From: a virus
DNA length: 56,878 nucleotides
Direction: 5' to 3' (one strand)
Virus record (IMG/VR): IMGVR_UViG_3300029981_000015
Span: 1-56,878 of that record
Positions within the stretch are counted from its first letter, which is position 1. Each line of letters opens with the position of its first letter. The position numbers and the translations under genes were made by a program. The notes below the pieces were generated by a model. The model made no database searches, was not told where the DNA came from, and worked only from the letters and a program-made list of their open reading frames with translations. This document shows, one piece after another, positions 1 to 7,769 of the stretch.

Positions 1-19
1 GAAGAGAAATTCATTTTTT

Positions 20-496
20 ATGAATATAAAAGAAAAAGAAAAAATGAGACCAATTGAAAGAATAGATGATTTTTTAAAGAAAGTCGATTGGAATGACCTG
101 TTATACAACAGATGGAAATTGGATAAAGAAATTTATTACGATAAAAAAATTGCATATGCAATCAAACCAACTGTTCCGGAATATTGGAAAGAAAATCCAG
201 ACCAACGAATAGGTCAAGTACTTATAAACATGCAATTAGTGCCAAATGATATTATGATATGGCACGCAGAAGAACCAGACATTTTAATGTCACAAGGAAT
301 TGCACTAGAAGAATGTTTATATTGGACTTCAATGTACAACAAAGATGAAAAAGTATTAGACGAGCCGATAACAAGAAAGGTTAGCAGTTTGACTAAAGAA
401 CATATCATAAGGATAGTTGAGTTCATGAAAGAACACAACGGGAAATTATCTCCAGAAATGGAGCAGGCTTTCACAAATGTTTTAATGAAAGAATAA
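20..496 (+). CDS. Hypothetical protein, start of the replication block
   Basis: I do not recognise this 158-residue protein. It is soluble, charged and mostly helical in character, with no signal peptide, membrane segment or nucleotide-binding motif. A block near residues 60-110 is rich in W, E and Y (for example IWHAEEPDIL) and looks like a compact globular core. A second ATG at 44 would give a protein eight residues shorter; I kept the first because the upstream T/A-rich leader decides neither. It lies 52 bases before another hypothetical gene and upstream of the helicase and primase genes on the same strand, so a role in early or replication functions is possible but only inferred from position. 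Confidence 0.7.
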   Translation: MNIKEKEKMRPIERIDDFLKKVDWNDLLYNRWKLDKEIYYDKKIAYAIKPTVPEYWKENPDQRIGQVLINMQLVPNDIMIWHAEEPDILMSQGIALEECLYWTSMYNKDEKVLDEPITRKVSSLTKEHIIRIVEFMKEHNGKLSPEMEQAFTNVLMKE

Positions 497-548
497 CAGA
501 ATATCTCAAACTTTATCACACCACATTTAACTTAAAAAGTAAATAACG

Positions 549-1115
549 ATGCTGATAGAACTAGATTTAGAAGAGGCAAAGCGCCTTGGAATTACAGTAA
601 ATCAGATTATATTAATCAGCTTATTAATGAGTAAAACTCCTATCAGACCCCTTTTGGATGTAATCCCATTAGATGAAGATGATATTAATAATCTGATAGA
701 CAAGGATATACTAACGAAAGAATCAACCTTTGACGAAAAGGATTTTTCAAAACTAATTATTACTGAAAACTTTAAGACTAAAATTAAAGTAAAAGACTAT
801 TTTACTGAATTCTTTGAAACATACCCGGCATCCGTGTTGAGAAATGATGGATTAAAAGATTATCTACGAGGAGATATATCTCGTTGCAGAAAATATTACG
901 ATAAAATAGTGGGAAACAGTAAAACAAAACATGACCATTTAATGGATTGCCTTAAATTCGAAATCGAAACTCGAAAGAGAGGGAATTCATTGGGATATAT
1001 GAAGAGAATGGCAAAATGGCTATTGTCTGAAGAATGGTTATTATATGATGAATTTATGAAAGATAAAAAGATTAAAAAACATGCGGGAGAAGTTTATGGT
1101 ACAGCAATCGAGTAG
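549..1115 (+). CDS. Hypothetical protein upstream of helicase (possible replisome accessory)
   Basis: This 188-residue protein has no motif I can name. The N-terminal 60 residues read like a helical bundle or winged-helix-type domain (GITVNQIILISLLMSK), and the C-terminal third is basic and helical (residues 150-180, rich in K, R, W). Its last 20 bases overlap the preferred start of the DnaB-like helicase gene, which implies translational coupling. Small proteins encoded just before a phage helicase are often helicase loaders or replisome organisers, so that role is a reasonable guess. There is no direct sequence evidence for it. It ends in TAG, one argument against TAG reassignment in this phage. 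Confidence 0.75.
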   Translation: MLIELDLEEAKRLGITVNQIILISLLMSKTPIRPLLDVIPLDEDDINNLIDKDILTKESTFDEKDFSKLIITENFKTKIKVKDYFTEFFETYPASVLRNDGLKDYLRGDISRCRKYYDKIVGNSKTKHDHLMDCLKFEIETRKRGNSLGYMKRMAKWLLSEEWLLYDEFMKDKKIKKHAGEVYGTAIE

Positions 1116-2082
1116 TAAAGTACTAGGATACAGACATATATCAACTGCAACAAATGAAATAGTTGGTTACATCCAGGACAGAAGAACTAAGAAGGTAAAC
1201 TCCTTAGCAACAAGATGGCCTAAATTCAACCGCCTAGCAATGGGCGGAATTGAACCAAATGCAATATATGCCATAGCTGGCGTATCTGGATCTGGAAAGT
1301 CATCATTTGTCAATACATTAGAAACTGATCTTATTGATTTAAATCCACACGAAAATATAGTTATACTATCATTCTCGTTCGAAATGCTATCAAGCAGGCA
1401 AGTAGGTAGGAAACTATCGTACAAGCTAAAGAAAACTACATCAGAGTTATATAGCGCCTCAGAAAAAGGCTTAATAACGGACGAAGAGTATGAGGGAATA
1501 CAGAAAGAGGCAAAAACAATAATGAGTTATCCAATTTATTATGTAGATTCGCCAGGAAATGTAGCAGAAATAGCAACAACGATAAAATTCTTTCAAGATA
1601 CTCTTGCTAAAGGGAAATGGCTAGTAGTCATTATAGATCACACCTTGTTAATTAGAGGAAGTGGTACTGGCGGAGAAAGAGAAATTATTGTGGATTTAGA
1701 AAAAGAATTAATAGGGGCTAAAAAAGTTGGAAAAACCTCTATCATACAAATATCGCAAATGAATAGAAATATTGAATCACCAGAAAGGTTAAACAATAGT
1801 TCATTGCATTACCCTCAGCGCAGCGACTTATCATCAAGCGACGCTGTTTTTCAAGGTTCGGATTATGTTATAGTTATACACAGACCTGAAGTCCTAGGAT
1901 TATTATCCTATGGTTACAACAATCTTCCCGTAAAAGATTGTGTATACTTACATTTTTTAAAAAATAGAGAAGGAGATCTCAAGATATTGAAATTTATCAA
2001 CGACTTGAAATACAACAATCTAAAAGAACCGGAAGAAGAAGAAACTGAAAGGCCCCAACAACAGTTAGAAATAAAAATTTAA
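1096..2082 (+). CDS. DnaB-family replicative DNA helicase, ATPase core only
   Basis: This is a RecA-fold ATPase of the DnaB/SF4 type, expected to form a hexamer that unwinds DNA at the phage fork. Counting from the ATG at 1096, Walker A is GVSGSGKSS at residues 62-70 and Walker B is VVIIDH ending near 182, with the acidic residue at 181. A later QISQMNR stretch matches the conserved glutamine/arginine region of DnaB helicases. The N-terminal DnaB domain is absent: about 60 residues precede Walker A and the total is 328, against about 450 in bacterial DnaB. The ATG at 1096 follows GGGAGAAG, a rare good ribosome site here; an in-frame ATG at 1081 is also possible. It overlaps the upstream gene by 20 bases. 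Confidence 0.88.
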   Translation: MVQQSSSKVLGYRHISTATNEIVGYIQDRRTKKVNSLATRWPKFNRLAMGGIEPNAIYAIAGVSGSGKSSFVNTLETDLIDLNPHENIVILSFSFEMLSSRQVGRKLSYKLKKTTSELYSASEKGLITDEEYEGIQKEAKTIMSYPIYYVDSPGNVAEIATTIKFFQDTLAKGKWLVVIIDHTLLIRGSGTGGEREIIVDLEKELIGAKKVGKTSIIQISQMNRNIESPERLNNSSLHYPQRSDLSSSDAVFQGSDYVIVIHRPEVLGLLSYGYNNLPVKDCVYLHFLKNREGDLKILKFINDLKYNNLKEPEEEETERPQQQLEIKI

Positions 2083-2093
2083 AAAGAAACAAG

Positions 2094-2645
2094 ATGAATA
2101 ATCGATATAATTTTACAGTAACATTACCAACAAACAAGCAAGACAAATTCGGTTTGAAAAAAACAGCATTTGTAGAAACAGTAATTGCAGCTTGCCCATG
2201 GTTAACAGTAGCCGGAATTGATACACCATTTAAAAATATTCTTGGAAGAGATATTAAAGGTGTTGATTACGCTCCAGCAGGAAGCCATTTGACTTTTGGT
2301 ACTAGTAAAACACACGATGTAAATTGGATTGAAGATTTAGACTATTTGAAAGATGGTCACAACATGCCAAATTACGATTTAATGACAGAAACTTCAGGCG
2401 CACTAAAACACCTGGCTTTATTTGCCCAAAATCACAAACCGGCCAAAAAGGAATTTGATATTTACTCGTCACATTCAAGCTGCCCACTTTGTGGAAATAT
2501 CACCGATGTAGAAGAATTTGCTTCTTGTACAAAAGTTGGTTACACAATCGTCCCAAAGGCAATTAAATACCCAACATTCTATAGTATTAGAAAGCCTCAG
2601 TACGTAACTGAATATACTATTACTATCGAAAACATATTTGCATAA
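2094..2645 (+). CDS. Hypothetical protein with a CxxC pair
   Basis: This 183-residue protein is of unknown function. It has a CPLCG motif near residue 129 followed by another cysteine about 15 residues later, which could be part of a metal site. The other ligands expected of a full zinc ribbon are not obvious. The rest is mixed alpha/beta and rich in aromatic residues. The gene starts 11 bases after the helicase gene and is followed by a 94-base spacer with an inverted repeat before the Sak4-like ATPase gene, so it belongs to the replication/recombination operon. I would not assign a function beyond that. Confidence 0.72.
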   Translation: MNNRYNFTVTLPTNKQDKFGLKKTAFVETVIAACPWLTVAGIDTPFKNILGRDIKGVDYAPAGSHLTFGTSKTHDVNWIEDLDYLKDGHNMPNYDLMTETSGALKHLALFAQNHKPAKKEFDIYSSHSSCPLCGNITDVEEFASCTKVGYTIVPKAIKYPTFYSIRKPQYVTEYTITIENIFA

Positions 2646-2655
2646 CCCAAACATG

Positions 2656-2715
2656 CAGATGGAAAAACAAATACTTATCAAAACATATCAATTCTATCAA
2701 ATAAAAAACCATCTG
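2656..2715 (+). other. Inverted repeat in the spacer before the Sak4-like gene
   Basis: CAGATGG at 2656-2662 is complementary to CCATCTG at 2709-2715 across a 46-base A-rich loop. The closed stem would bring the end of the upstream gene close to the ATG at 2740. There is no T-run behind it, so it does not look like a terminator. It could be an mRNA structure affecting translation or chance. Confidence 0.3.
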
Positions 2716-2739
2716 TTACTTTAACAAAGAAACAGTAAA

Positions 2740-3486
2740 ATGGTTATACTACCAACAATAAAGAACATACCAAAAATATTAAATCCAAGATTCTTAGTCT
2801 TGTTTGGAAAGCCAAAAACTGGAAAAACAACATTATTGTCCACTTTAGAAAACTGCTTAATCGTAGATTTAGAAGGTGGATCTGAATTTTTAGAAGCAAT
2901 GGCCGTTCAAGCCAGAAGTGTAGCAGATCTTGGAGAAATAGCCACAGCAATAAAAGCAAAAATTGCAGAAACAGGGACAAAACCATATAATTACATTGCA
3001 ATAGATAATGCTACAAGATTAGAGGACATGTGTTTACCATATGCCGCTAGTCTATATAGACAAAACCCAATAGCAAAAAACTGGACTGGAACTGATGTGA
3101 GAACATTGGATAAAGGAGCAGGATATTTGTACTTAAGAGAAGCTGTGAAAACAGTAATAGACAACTTTAGAAGCCTAACAGACCATTTTATTCTGATAGG
3201 GCATACAAAAGATAGTCTAATAACTAAAGAGGGGCAAGAATTATCTGAGATGCAAATAGATTTGGTTGGAAAGCTTGGAGATATAGTTTGCGGAGAAGCA
3301 GACGCAGTGGGGTATGTATATAGAAAAACAAATGAGACTATAATTTCATTTGAAGGAGGAGTAAATTCAGTTAGAGAAGCAAGAGCACCGCACCTAAGAG
3401 GAAAGAAAATAGTAATAGCAGATTCTGACAAGGATAATGTTATTACAACCTATTGGGATAAAGTATATTTGCCAACTAATGATTAA
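2740..3486 (+). CDS. Sak4-like RecA-fold ATPase (phage recombinase)
   Basis: This 248-residue single-domain P-loop ATPase resembles phage Sak4/AAA_24 proteins, short RecA-core relatives that act with ssDNA-binding proteins in annealing and recombination. Walker A is GKPKTGKT at residues 23-30. Walker B is YIAID, with the aspartate at 89 followed by a polar N. A polar LIGHTKDS stretch about 60 residues later matches the sensor region of RecA-type ATPases. There is no N-terminal or C-terminal RecA extension. The next gene encodes a likely ssDNA-binding protein, which is the usual Sak4 partner arrangement. A more generic phage ATP-binding protein remains possible, but the neighbourhood favours recombination. 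Confidence 0.8.
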   Translation: MVILPTIKNIPKILNPRFLVLFGKPKTGKTTLLSTLENCLIVDLEGGSEFLEAMAVQARSVADLGEIATAIKAKIAETGTKPYNYIAIDNATRLEDMCLPYAASLYRQNPIAKNWTGTDVRTLDKGAGYLYLREAVKTVIDNFRSLTDHFILIGHTKDSLITKEGQELSEMQIDLVGKLGDIVCGEADAVGYVYRKTNETIISFEGGVNSVREARAPHLRGKKIVIADSDKDNVITTYWDKVYLPTND

Positions 3487-3501
3487 TAGAAAGATACAAT
3501 T

Positions 3502-4107
3502 ATGATATTCAGTACACAGAACGCTTATAACGTTGAGAAAAAAGACATTGCCTTCTTGGAAGGAGGTATTCACGAAAATGTAAGTTTTGTTAACGTAAGA
3601 AAAGAACGCTCAACAGGGGGTAATTTATTCCTTGAGTTCGAATTTGTAAAAAACGGAGCAAAGTTAACCCATACAGAATGGGAACCAAATAAAAGAACAG
3701 AAGACACAGATGATGAGTTTGCCACAAAAGCAAACAACCAAGTTGCAAGAATATTGCAAATTATGGGTGCTTTCTACGAAAAAGAAACATTACAAAATTA
3801 TACTTTTAGTGAATTCGACGAATTGTATTCATGGGTTAAATCCCTGATGGATGCAGTAGACAAAGCCAAATTACTAAGAGTAAAAGTTATTTACGGAGCA
3901 ACAGGGTACACATCATTACCCAAATATGCCAAATACACATTTATTGAAAGCATGGATATTCCGGCTGATAAATCGAAAATCAAACCTTTGAATATTGATG
4001 TATTTACACGACCAGAAATAGGAGACAAAGAGGTCCCAACAGACTCTGCCACAACAACATTCGGAACTCCAGTAGTAGCTGCAAAAGCATCTACGTTGCC
4101 TTTCTAA
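3502..4107 (+). CDS. Putative single-stranded DNA-binding protein
   Basis: This 201-residue protein is predicted from context and shape, not from a diagnostic motif. Residues 1-70 alternate charged and hydrophobic residues as in an OB-fold beta barrel. A helical middle follows, and the last 35 residues are low-complexity (T, A, P, D). The protein ends in TLPF, close to the xxPF tip with which bacterial and many phage SSBs recruit partner proteins, though the usual run of aspartates is weak. It sits 15 bases after the Sak4-like ATPase gene and 17 before the primase gene, exactly where a replication SSB would be expected. Confidence 0.6.
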   Translation: MIFSTQNAYNVEKKDIAFLEGGIHENVSFVNVRKERSTGGNLFLEFEFVKNGAKLTHTEWEPNKRTEDTDDEFATKANNQVARILQIMGAFYEKETLQNYTFSEFDELYSWVKSLMDAVDKAKLLRVKVIYGATGYTSLPKYAKYTFIESMDIPADKSKIKPLNIDVFTRPEIGDKEVPTDSATTTFGTPVVAAKASTLPF

Positions 4108-4124
4108 GTCGTAATGCAAATTAT

Positions 4125-5102
4125 ATGTATAGTACAAATACTGTCCTAGATAGAGTCGCAAAACCAAAATTAACCATGGAAAGTATACTAGAAAAAGTAA
4201 CAGAATATGATATTTTTTCAAAATATATTGGTGATTTTAAAATAGGCTACATTTACAATAGTCCACTAAGAGAAGACAAGAATCCCTCATTTGGAGTTTT
4301 TGTGAGTAGAAAAACGGGAGATCTATTGTACAAAGACCTAGCAAGCGATGATTGTGGAAACGTATTTAAATTTGTTAAACAACTTAAAAAGCTGCAAACG
4401 TACGAAGAGACTTTGAAGACAATTTCAGATGACATGAATATAGGCAACTTAAAAGTAATGTTATCATCAGAAAACAAACGAAGATTAATTAAGGACACAA
4501 TTATAAACGTAGTCAGAAAGCCACTAAATCTTACTGACATTAAATTTTGGAATAGCTTTGGAATATCTAAAGAAACTCTTAGGATATACAAAGTTAGTGC
4601 AATTTCTAAGTTTGTGATAAATGGGATAGTAAAAGGAGTATACAAGACAGAAAGCCCTTTGTATTGTTACAAAGTGTTTAATAAATTTAAAATATATAAT
4701 CCTCTTGGGCCTAAAACGATTAAATGGAGAGGGAATTTAAACGCCCTGGACATACAGGGGTTTGAGCAGCTACCAGAAAATGGAGAATTGCTCATAATAA
4801 CTAAATCGTTAAAGGATGTTATGGTATTAAGTGAAATGGGATATGACGCAGTAGCTCCTTCGAGTGAGAGCATTACAATCCCAGAAATCGTAATGAATAA
4901 CCTAAAAAAGAGGTTCAAAAGAATACTTATTTTTTATGACAGAGACAAAGCCGGTGTGGAATATGCAAGGAAAATATCCAAAACATATAATATAAATGCA
5001 ATCTTTATAAACAAAAAATATAAAACAAAAGACGTTAGCGATTTAGTTAAAGGACTGGGATATGCAAAAGCATTACAGATCTTTGACTCAATGGTTAATT
5101 AA
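4125..5102 (+). CDS. DnaG-type DNA primase with degenerate zinc and Toprim sites
   Basis: This 325-residue primase should make RNA primers for the phage fork together with the upstream helicase. The N-terminus has the fold signature of a CHC2 zinc domain (PLREDKNPSFGVF, then a GNVFKFV stretch), but the cysteine/histidine ligands are replaced. The C-terminal Toprim domain has IITKSLKD at residues 224-231 and DRDKAG at 272-277. The first Toprim glutamate is a lysine (K227), while the DxD pair (D272, D274) is kept. From memory, Bacteroidota phage primases often show this TKSLKD form. A later ATG at 4176 is less likely, since the region between is conserved-looking. There is no helicase domain fused, unlike T7 gp4. 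Confidence 0.8.
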   Translation: MYSTNTVLDRVAKPKLTMESILEKVTEYDIFSKYIGDFKIGYIYNSPLREDKNPSFGVFVSRKTGDLLYKDLASDDCGNVFKFVKQLKKLQTYEETLKTISDDMNIGNLKVMLSSENKRRLIKDTIINVVRKPLNLTDIKFWNSFGISKETLRIYKVSAISKFVINGIVKGVYKTESPLYCYKVFNKFKIYNPLGPKTIKWRGNLNALDIQGFEQLPENGELLIITKSLKDVMVLSEMGYDAVAPSSESITIPEIVMNNLKKRFKRILIFYDRDKAGVEYARKISKTYNINAIFINKKYKTKDVSDLVKGLGYAKALQIFDSMVN

Positions 5103-5106
5103 AGGA

Positions 5107-5230
5107 TGCCTAGGAAGTTCAGCAGGCAGAACAAACTTAATAATAAGAGGGAAACATATTCTCACTACAGTGAAGTCAGTCAACGATTCATTATTAGGTT
5201 GTGACATGGGTTCGATTCCCACCTAGGCAA
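5107..5230 (+). tRNA. tRNA-like RNA with an oversized anticodon arm (or an intron)
   Basis: Acceptor strands at 5107-5114 and 5222-5229 pair over 8 bp, with A5230 as discriminator. The D arm is GTTC (5117-5120) and GAAC (5129-5132), and its loop keeps A14, GG18-19 and A21. The T arm is TGGG/CCCA (5207-5210, 5218-5221) around a canonical TTCGATT loop. The 8+4 split keeps the normal 12 bp stack. In place of a 17-base anticodon arm there is an 11 bp stem (5134-5144 with 5190-5200, one G-U) capped by 45 bases, which contain a TCAC-TACA-GTGA hairpin. One reading is a 48-base insertion in the anticodon loop (5147-5194) after an AAT anticodon; another is a true tRNA mimic. CCA is not encoded. Position 8 is A instead of the usual T. 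Confidence 0.55.
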
Positions 5231-5234
5231 CAAA

Positions 5235-5301
5235 TTGAACATAAGTTCAAATAGCTATCACTATTATTAACGTCATTAGCAGAAGGAGTTACCCTGTTAA
5301 T
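5235..5301 (+). promoter_or_regulatory. Structured leader between the tRNA-like RNA and the AAA+ gene
   Basis: Two inverted repeats lie in the 90 bases before the AAA+ gene. TTGAAC (5235-5240) pairs with GTTCAA (5245-5250) over an ATAA loop. ATTAAC (5266-5271) pairs with GTTAAT (5296-5301) and encloses an AAGGAG at 5283-5288. That AAGGAG is about 34 bases from the ATG at 5322, too far to serve as its ribosome site. The leader may help process the tRNA-like RNA or shield the mRNA 5' end. Confidence 0.35.
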
Positions 5302-5321
5302 CAAAAACAAAACATATCAAA

Positions 5322-6542
5322 ATGAATATAAAAACAAACAGTGAAAATTATCTGATTAGTCCAATGGAGACTGAAAAACATTTCGGAATCAAGACGAGTA
5401 AATTTATCGTAATCGATAAAGAAACATTTGATTTCGTTATTCAGAACGACAGCGCATATATATCAGAAGGAGCCTGGATTGACGAAGAAATTGACGGACG
5501 AAAATTCCGTAAAGTGAAGAAAAGCATAATTGCTGAGTTTGGAGATATTTTATTAGAGGAATATAAAAACTCTGATAAGATTTACGAAATTATCAGCAAG
5601 AAATTTATTAACATGTCAGGACCTTCTCAGGTTATCAAAAATGCATTGGCAAATAATATGAATCTCATATTATACGGTAAAGGCGGATTTGGTAAATCAG
5701 AAGTTTGTGACGAATTATTTTCTTGTGCAGAATTAAAAGATCGTGTATTTATTAAATCACTTTCAGAAGCTACAACAGTAGAAGATTTATTCGGTGGCAT
5801 AAATATTAAAAAGATGACCGATACCGGCTCAATCGAATACAATTGCGAAAATTCGTTCGCAAATAAAGAAATCGTGATCTTTGAAGAAATCTTTGATGCA
5901 AATCCGCAAGTGTTGGCCGCACTAAAGGATACTTTGACATCTAAAGAGATCAGAAATGGCAATCAGCGTTTCCCGATTAAGACAAAAATAATTATCGGAT
6001 TGACAAACAAGACGTATGAAGAAGTAATTGAAGATGACTCAACAGAGGCATTAACTCAAAGATTTGCAGTATCTTATCCATTCCAATACAAAATTGACAA
6101 ACTGAATTCAGCAAGTTTGATTTTGAATCGCTACCCGGACTTTGGAGAAGATAAATTAGCTGCAATGGTTGATACAATTGCAGAAATGAAAGATCTTTCA
6201 CCAAGAAAGATTCTTGAGATGTCAAAATACATCAAAAACCTGGAAGTAATCAAGACGAAGACTTATTCAGAAAAGATTACAAACAATTTGATGACTCCAG
6301 TTATCAATTACCTAAAAACAAAGACGGGAATAAATGTATACAGATCATTATTTAACGAAATCGTAGCTACGAAAAAGTCAATACGAGACGAACAAATTAA
6401 TGATTACGATTCATTTATTGACACTCAAAGAAATTTAGAGATTATCAAATTGGTAACATCTAAATCAAAAGATTCTTTCGCAAGCAATGCTTCAAAAGAA
6501 TCCGAGGAATTATTAATCATGCTAGAAAAGAAGTTGTCATGA
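5322..6542 (+). CDS. MoxR-type AAA+ ATPase
   Basis: This 406-residue AAA+ ATPase resembles the MoxR/RavA class, which remodel protein complexes together with VWA-domain partners. Walker A is GKGGFGKS at residues 119-126. Walker B reads IVIFEE at 184-189, with glutamate where the usual DE has aspartate. A sensor-1 region follows (KIIIGLTNKT, with the asparagine preserved) and then a likely arginine finger (TQRFAV). About 110 residues precede the ATPase core and are probably substrate or partner specific. The last four bases overlap the start of the VWA gene (ATGA), the tight coupling typical of MoxR-VWA pairs. The ATG has an A-rich leader and no Shine-Dalgarno site. Confidence 0.82.
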   Translation: MNIKTNSENYLISPMETEKHFGIKTSKFIVIDKETFDFVIQNDSAYISEGAWIDEEIDGRKFRKVKKSIIAEFGDILLEEYKNSDKIYEIISKKFINMSGPSQVIKNALANNMNLILYGKGGFGKSEVCDELFSCAELKDRVFIKSLSEATTVEDLFGGINIKKMTDTGSIEYNCENSFANKEIVIFEEIFDANPQVLAALKDTLTSKEIRNGNQRFPIKTKIIIGLTNKTYEEVIEDDSTEALTQRFAVSYPFQYKIDKLNSASLILNRYPDFGEDKLAAMVDTIAEMKDLSPRKILEMSKYIKNLEVIKTKTYSEKITNNLMTPVINYLKTKTGINVYRSLFNEIVATKKSIRDEQINDYDSFIDTQRNLEIIKLVTSKSKDSFASNASKESEELLIMLEKKLS

Positions 6543-7735
6543 TAGCCGGAAACAACGCGCATGCGTTCTATCAAGATGTAAAATATAATATGGATTATGA
6601 AGATCTGTATAAGCTAGCATCAGTTAAAAAGATACTAGCTTCAGAAGAAGAAAGAACATATAAAAAAGCCATTGACGAAGAGACGCGTGGACCAGTGAGT
6701 GCAAAGGAGTATTACGAAGCAAAAGCTATAAACGCTGAATTTGAATCAGTAATGCTCCCAAGCGTATATAATAAACTGAACGGATACGAAACTCAATCAG
6801 CATTCGAAGACGAAGAAAATGAAAAAGACAAGGATATCCTCAAGAAAATAGCACTGCAATCAGACATTATGGCTGAATCGGGGAAATATGAGGAGGGATC
6901 AATCTTAAAGAAAACCATTAATGCAATATACAATCAGTATAAAGACATAATGGAATATAAACCGTCAGAAAAAGAGATTGAGAAAGAGAAAGAAAAAATA
7001 AGTGAGAGTACTTGTGCAGACGAGAATTCAAACAAACATGAAGATCAAGAAGATAAAAATCCATTGAAAAATATGGATGGATATAAAGAACTTGAGGCCT
7101 GGTTAAAGAAATTAAAAGGTACTACAAATTCTAAAAAGAAGAAACATAGACAAATGTCGAAAATTTCTGACTTACAGAAGGTATCTGTTGTGGAATTCAT
7201 TAAACCAAAAGCTTTGTTTATGAAAAAAATAGTAGGCAAAGAATTGTATTTGAAACAGACAGTTGAAAGTGAAAGATTTATGCATACCATTATTGATAGA
7301 TCAGGAAGTATGGGTGGTTACCACAATTGGCGAAATGCCTTAGTGGAAAAAACATATGATGATTGCGTAAAAATGGGGATAAGCGTAGAAAATAGCTTTT
7401 GGAATACGCATCTGTATTCAAAAGGAGAATTCGCTCCACAACGAATAAGAAACAAAACAGATTTAGCTGAAAAGGTATTCGCAATTACCGAAGGCGGTGA
7501 CGACAATATGGGTCGTTGCACGTTGGAAAAGATCAGATTGCTACCAAAACTAAAAACAAAGCAATATTTATTAGTAATCTCAGATGGTACCGGATCCATA
7601 TACGATACAGACCAGAGAATAACTATTTTTGCTGAAGCAGAATCAAAAAACATTGAAGTTAAATTCGCATTATTTTCGAAAAAAAATGACATGCAAGGGA
7701 CAAAAAAAGAAGATATTTTCTACATTTATAAGTAA
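6539..7735 (+). CDS. VWA-domain (MIDAS) protein, partner of the MoxR-type ATPase
   Basis: This 398-residue protein has a long charged helical N-terminal half (residues 1-220, with a K/E-rich stretch near 145-205) and a C-terminal von Willebrand A domain. The metal site DxSxS is DRSGSMG at residues 253-259, a threonine-containing loop follows near 325, and SDG at 348-350 supplies the third MIDAS element, so the metal site looks intact. VWA partners of MoxR ATPases usually pick the substrate that the AAA+ ring remodels. The gene overlaps the ATPase gene by four bases. The substrate is unknown; with replication genes around it, a replisome component or a host target are both possible. Confidence 0.82.
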   Translation: MIAGNNAHAFYQDVKYNMDYEDLYKLASVKKILASEEERTYKKAIDEETRGPVSAKEYYEAKAINAEFESVMLPSVYNKLNGYETQSAFEDEENEKDKDILKKIALQSDIMAESGKYEEGSILKKTINAIYNQYKDIMEYKPSEKEIEKEKEKISESTCADENSNKHEDQEDKNPLKNMDGYKELEAWLKKLKGTTNSKKKKHRQMSKISDLQKVSVVEFIKPKALFMKKIVGKELYLKQTVESERFMHTIIDRSGSMGGYHNWRNALVEKTYDDCVKMGISVENSFWNTHLYSKGEFAPQRIRNKTDLAEKVFAITEGGDDNMGRCTLEKIRLLPKLKTKQYLLVISDGTGSIYDTDQRITIFAEAESKNIEVKFALFSKKNDMQGTKKEDIFYIYK

Positions 7736-7769
7736 TATTATACATATGAATGAAGATAAAAATACAGAC

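Noticed and set aside
2653-2724. 23-codon ORF before the Sak4-like gene
   Set aside because: No ribosome site, and its sequence is explained by the A-rich spacer and the inverted repeat.
2991-3431. 146-residue minus-strand ORF opposite the Sak4-like gene
   Set aside because: It lies wholly opposite a gene with clear ATPase motifs and has shadow-type composition.
5107-5230. tRNA-like 3' end as a prophage attachment site
   Set aside because: The tRNA-like element sits inside the replication block with no integrase, no second copy of the 3' end in the window, and phage genes on both sides.
5107-5230. tmRNA
   Set aside because: It has a normal D arm, is only about 124 bases long, and contains no tag reading frame or pseudoknots of the usual size.
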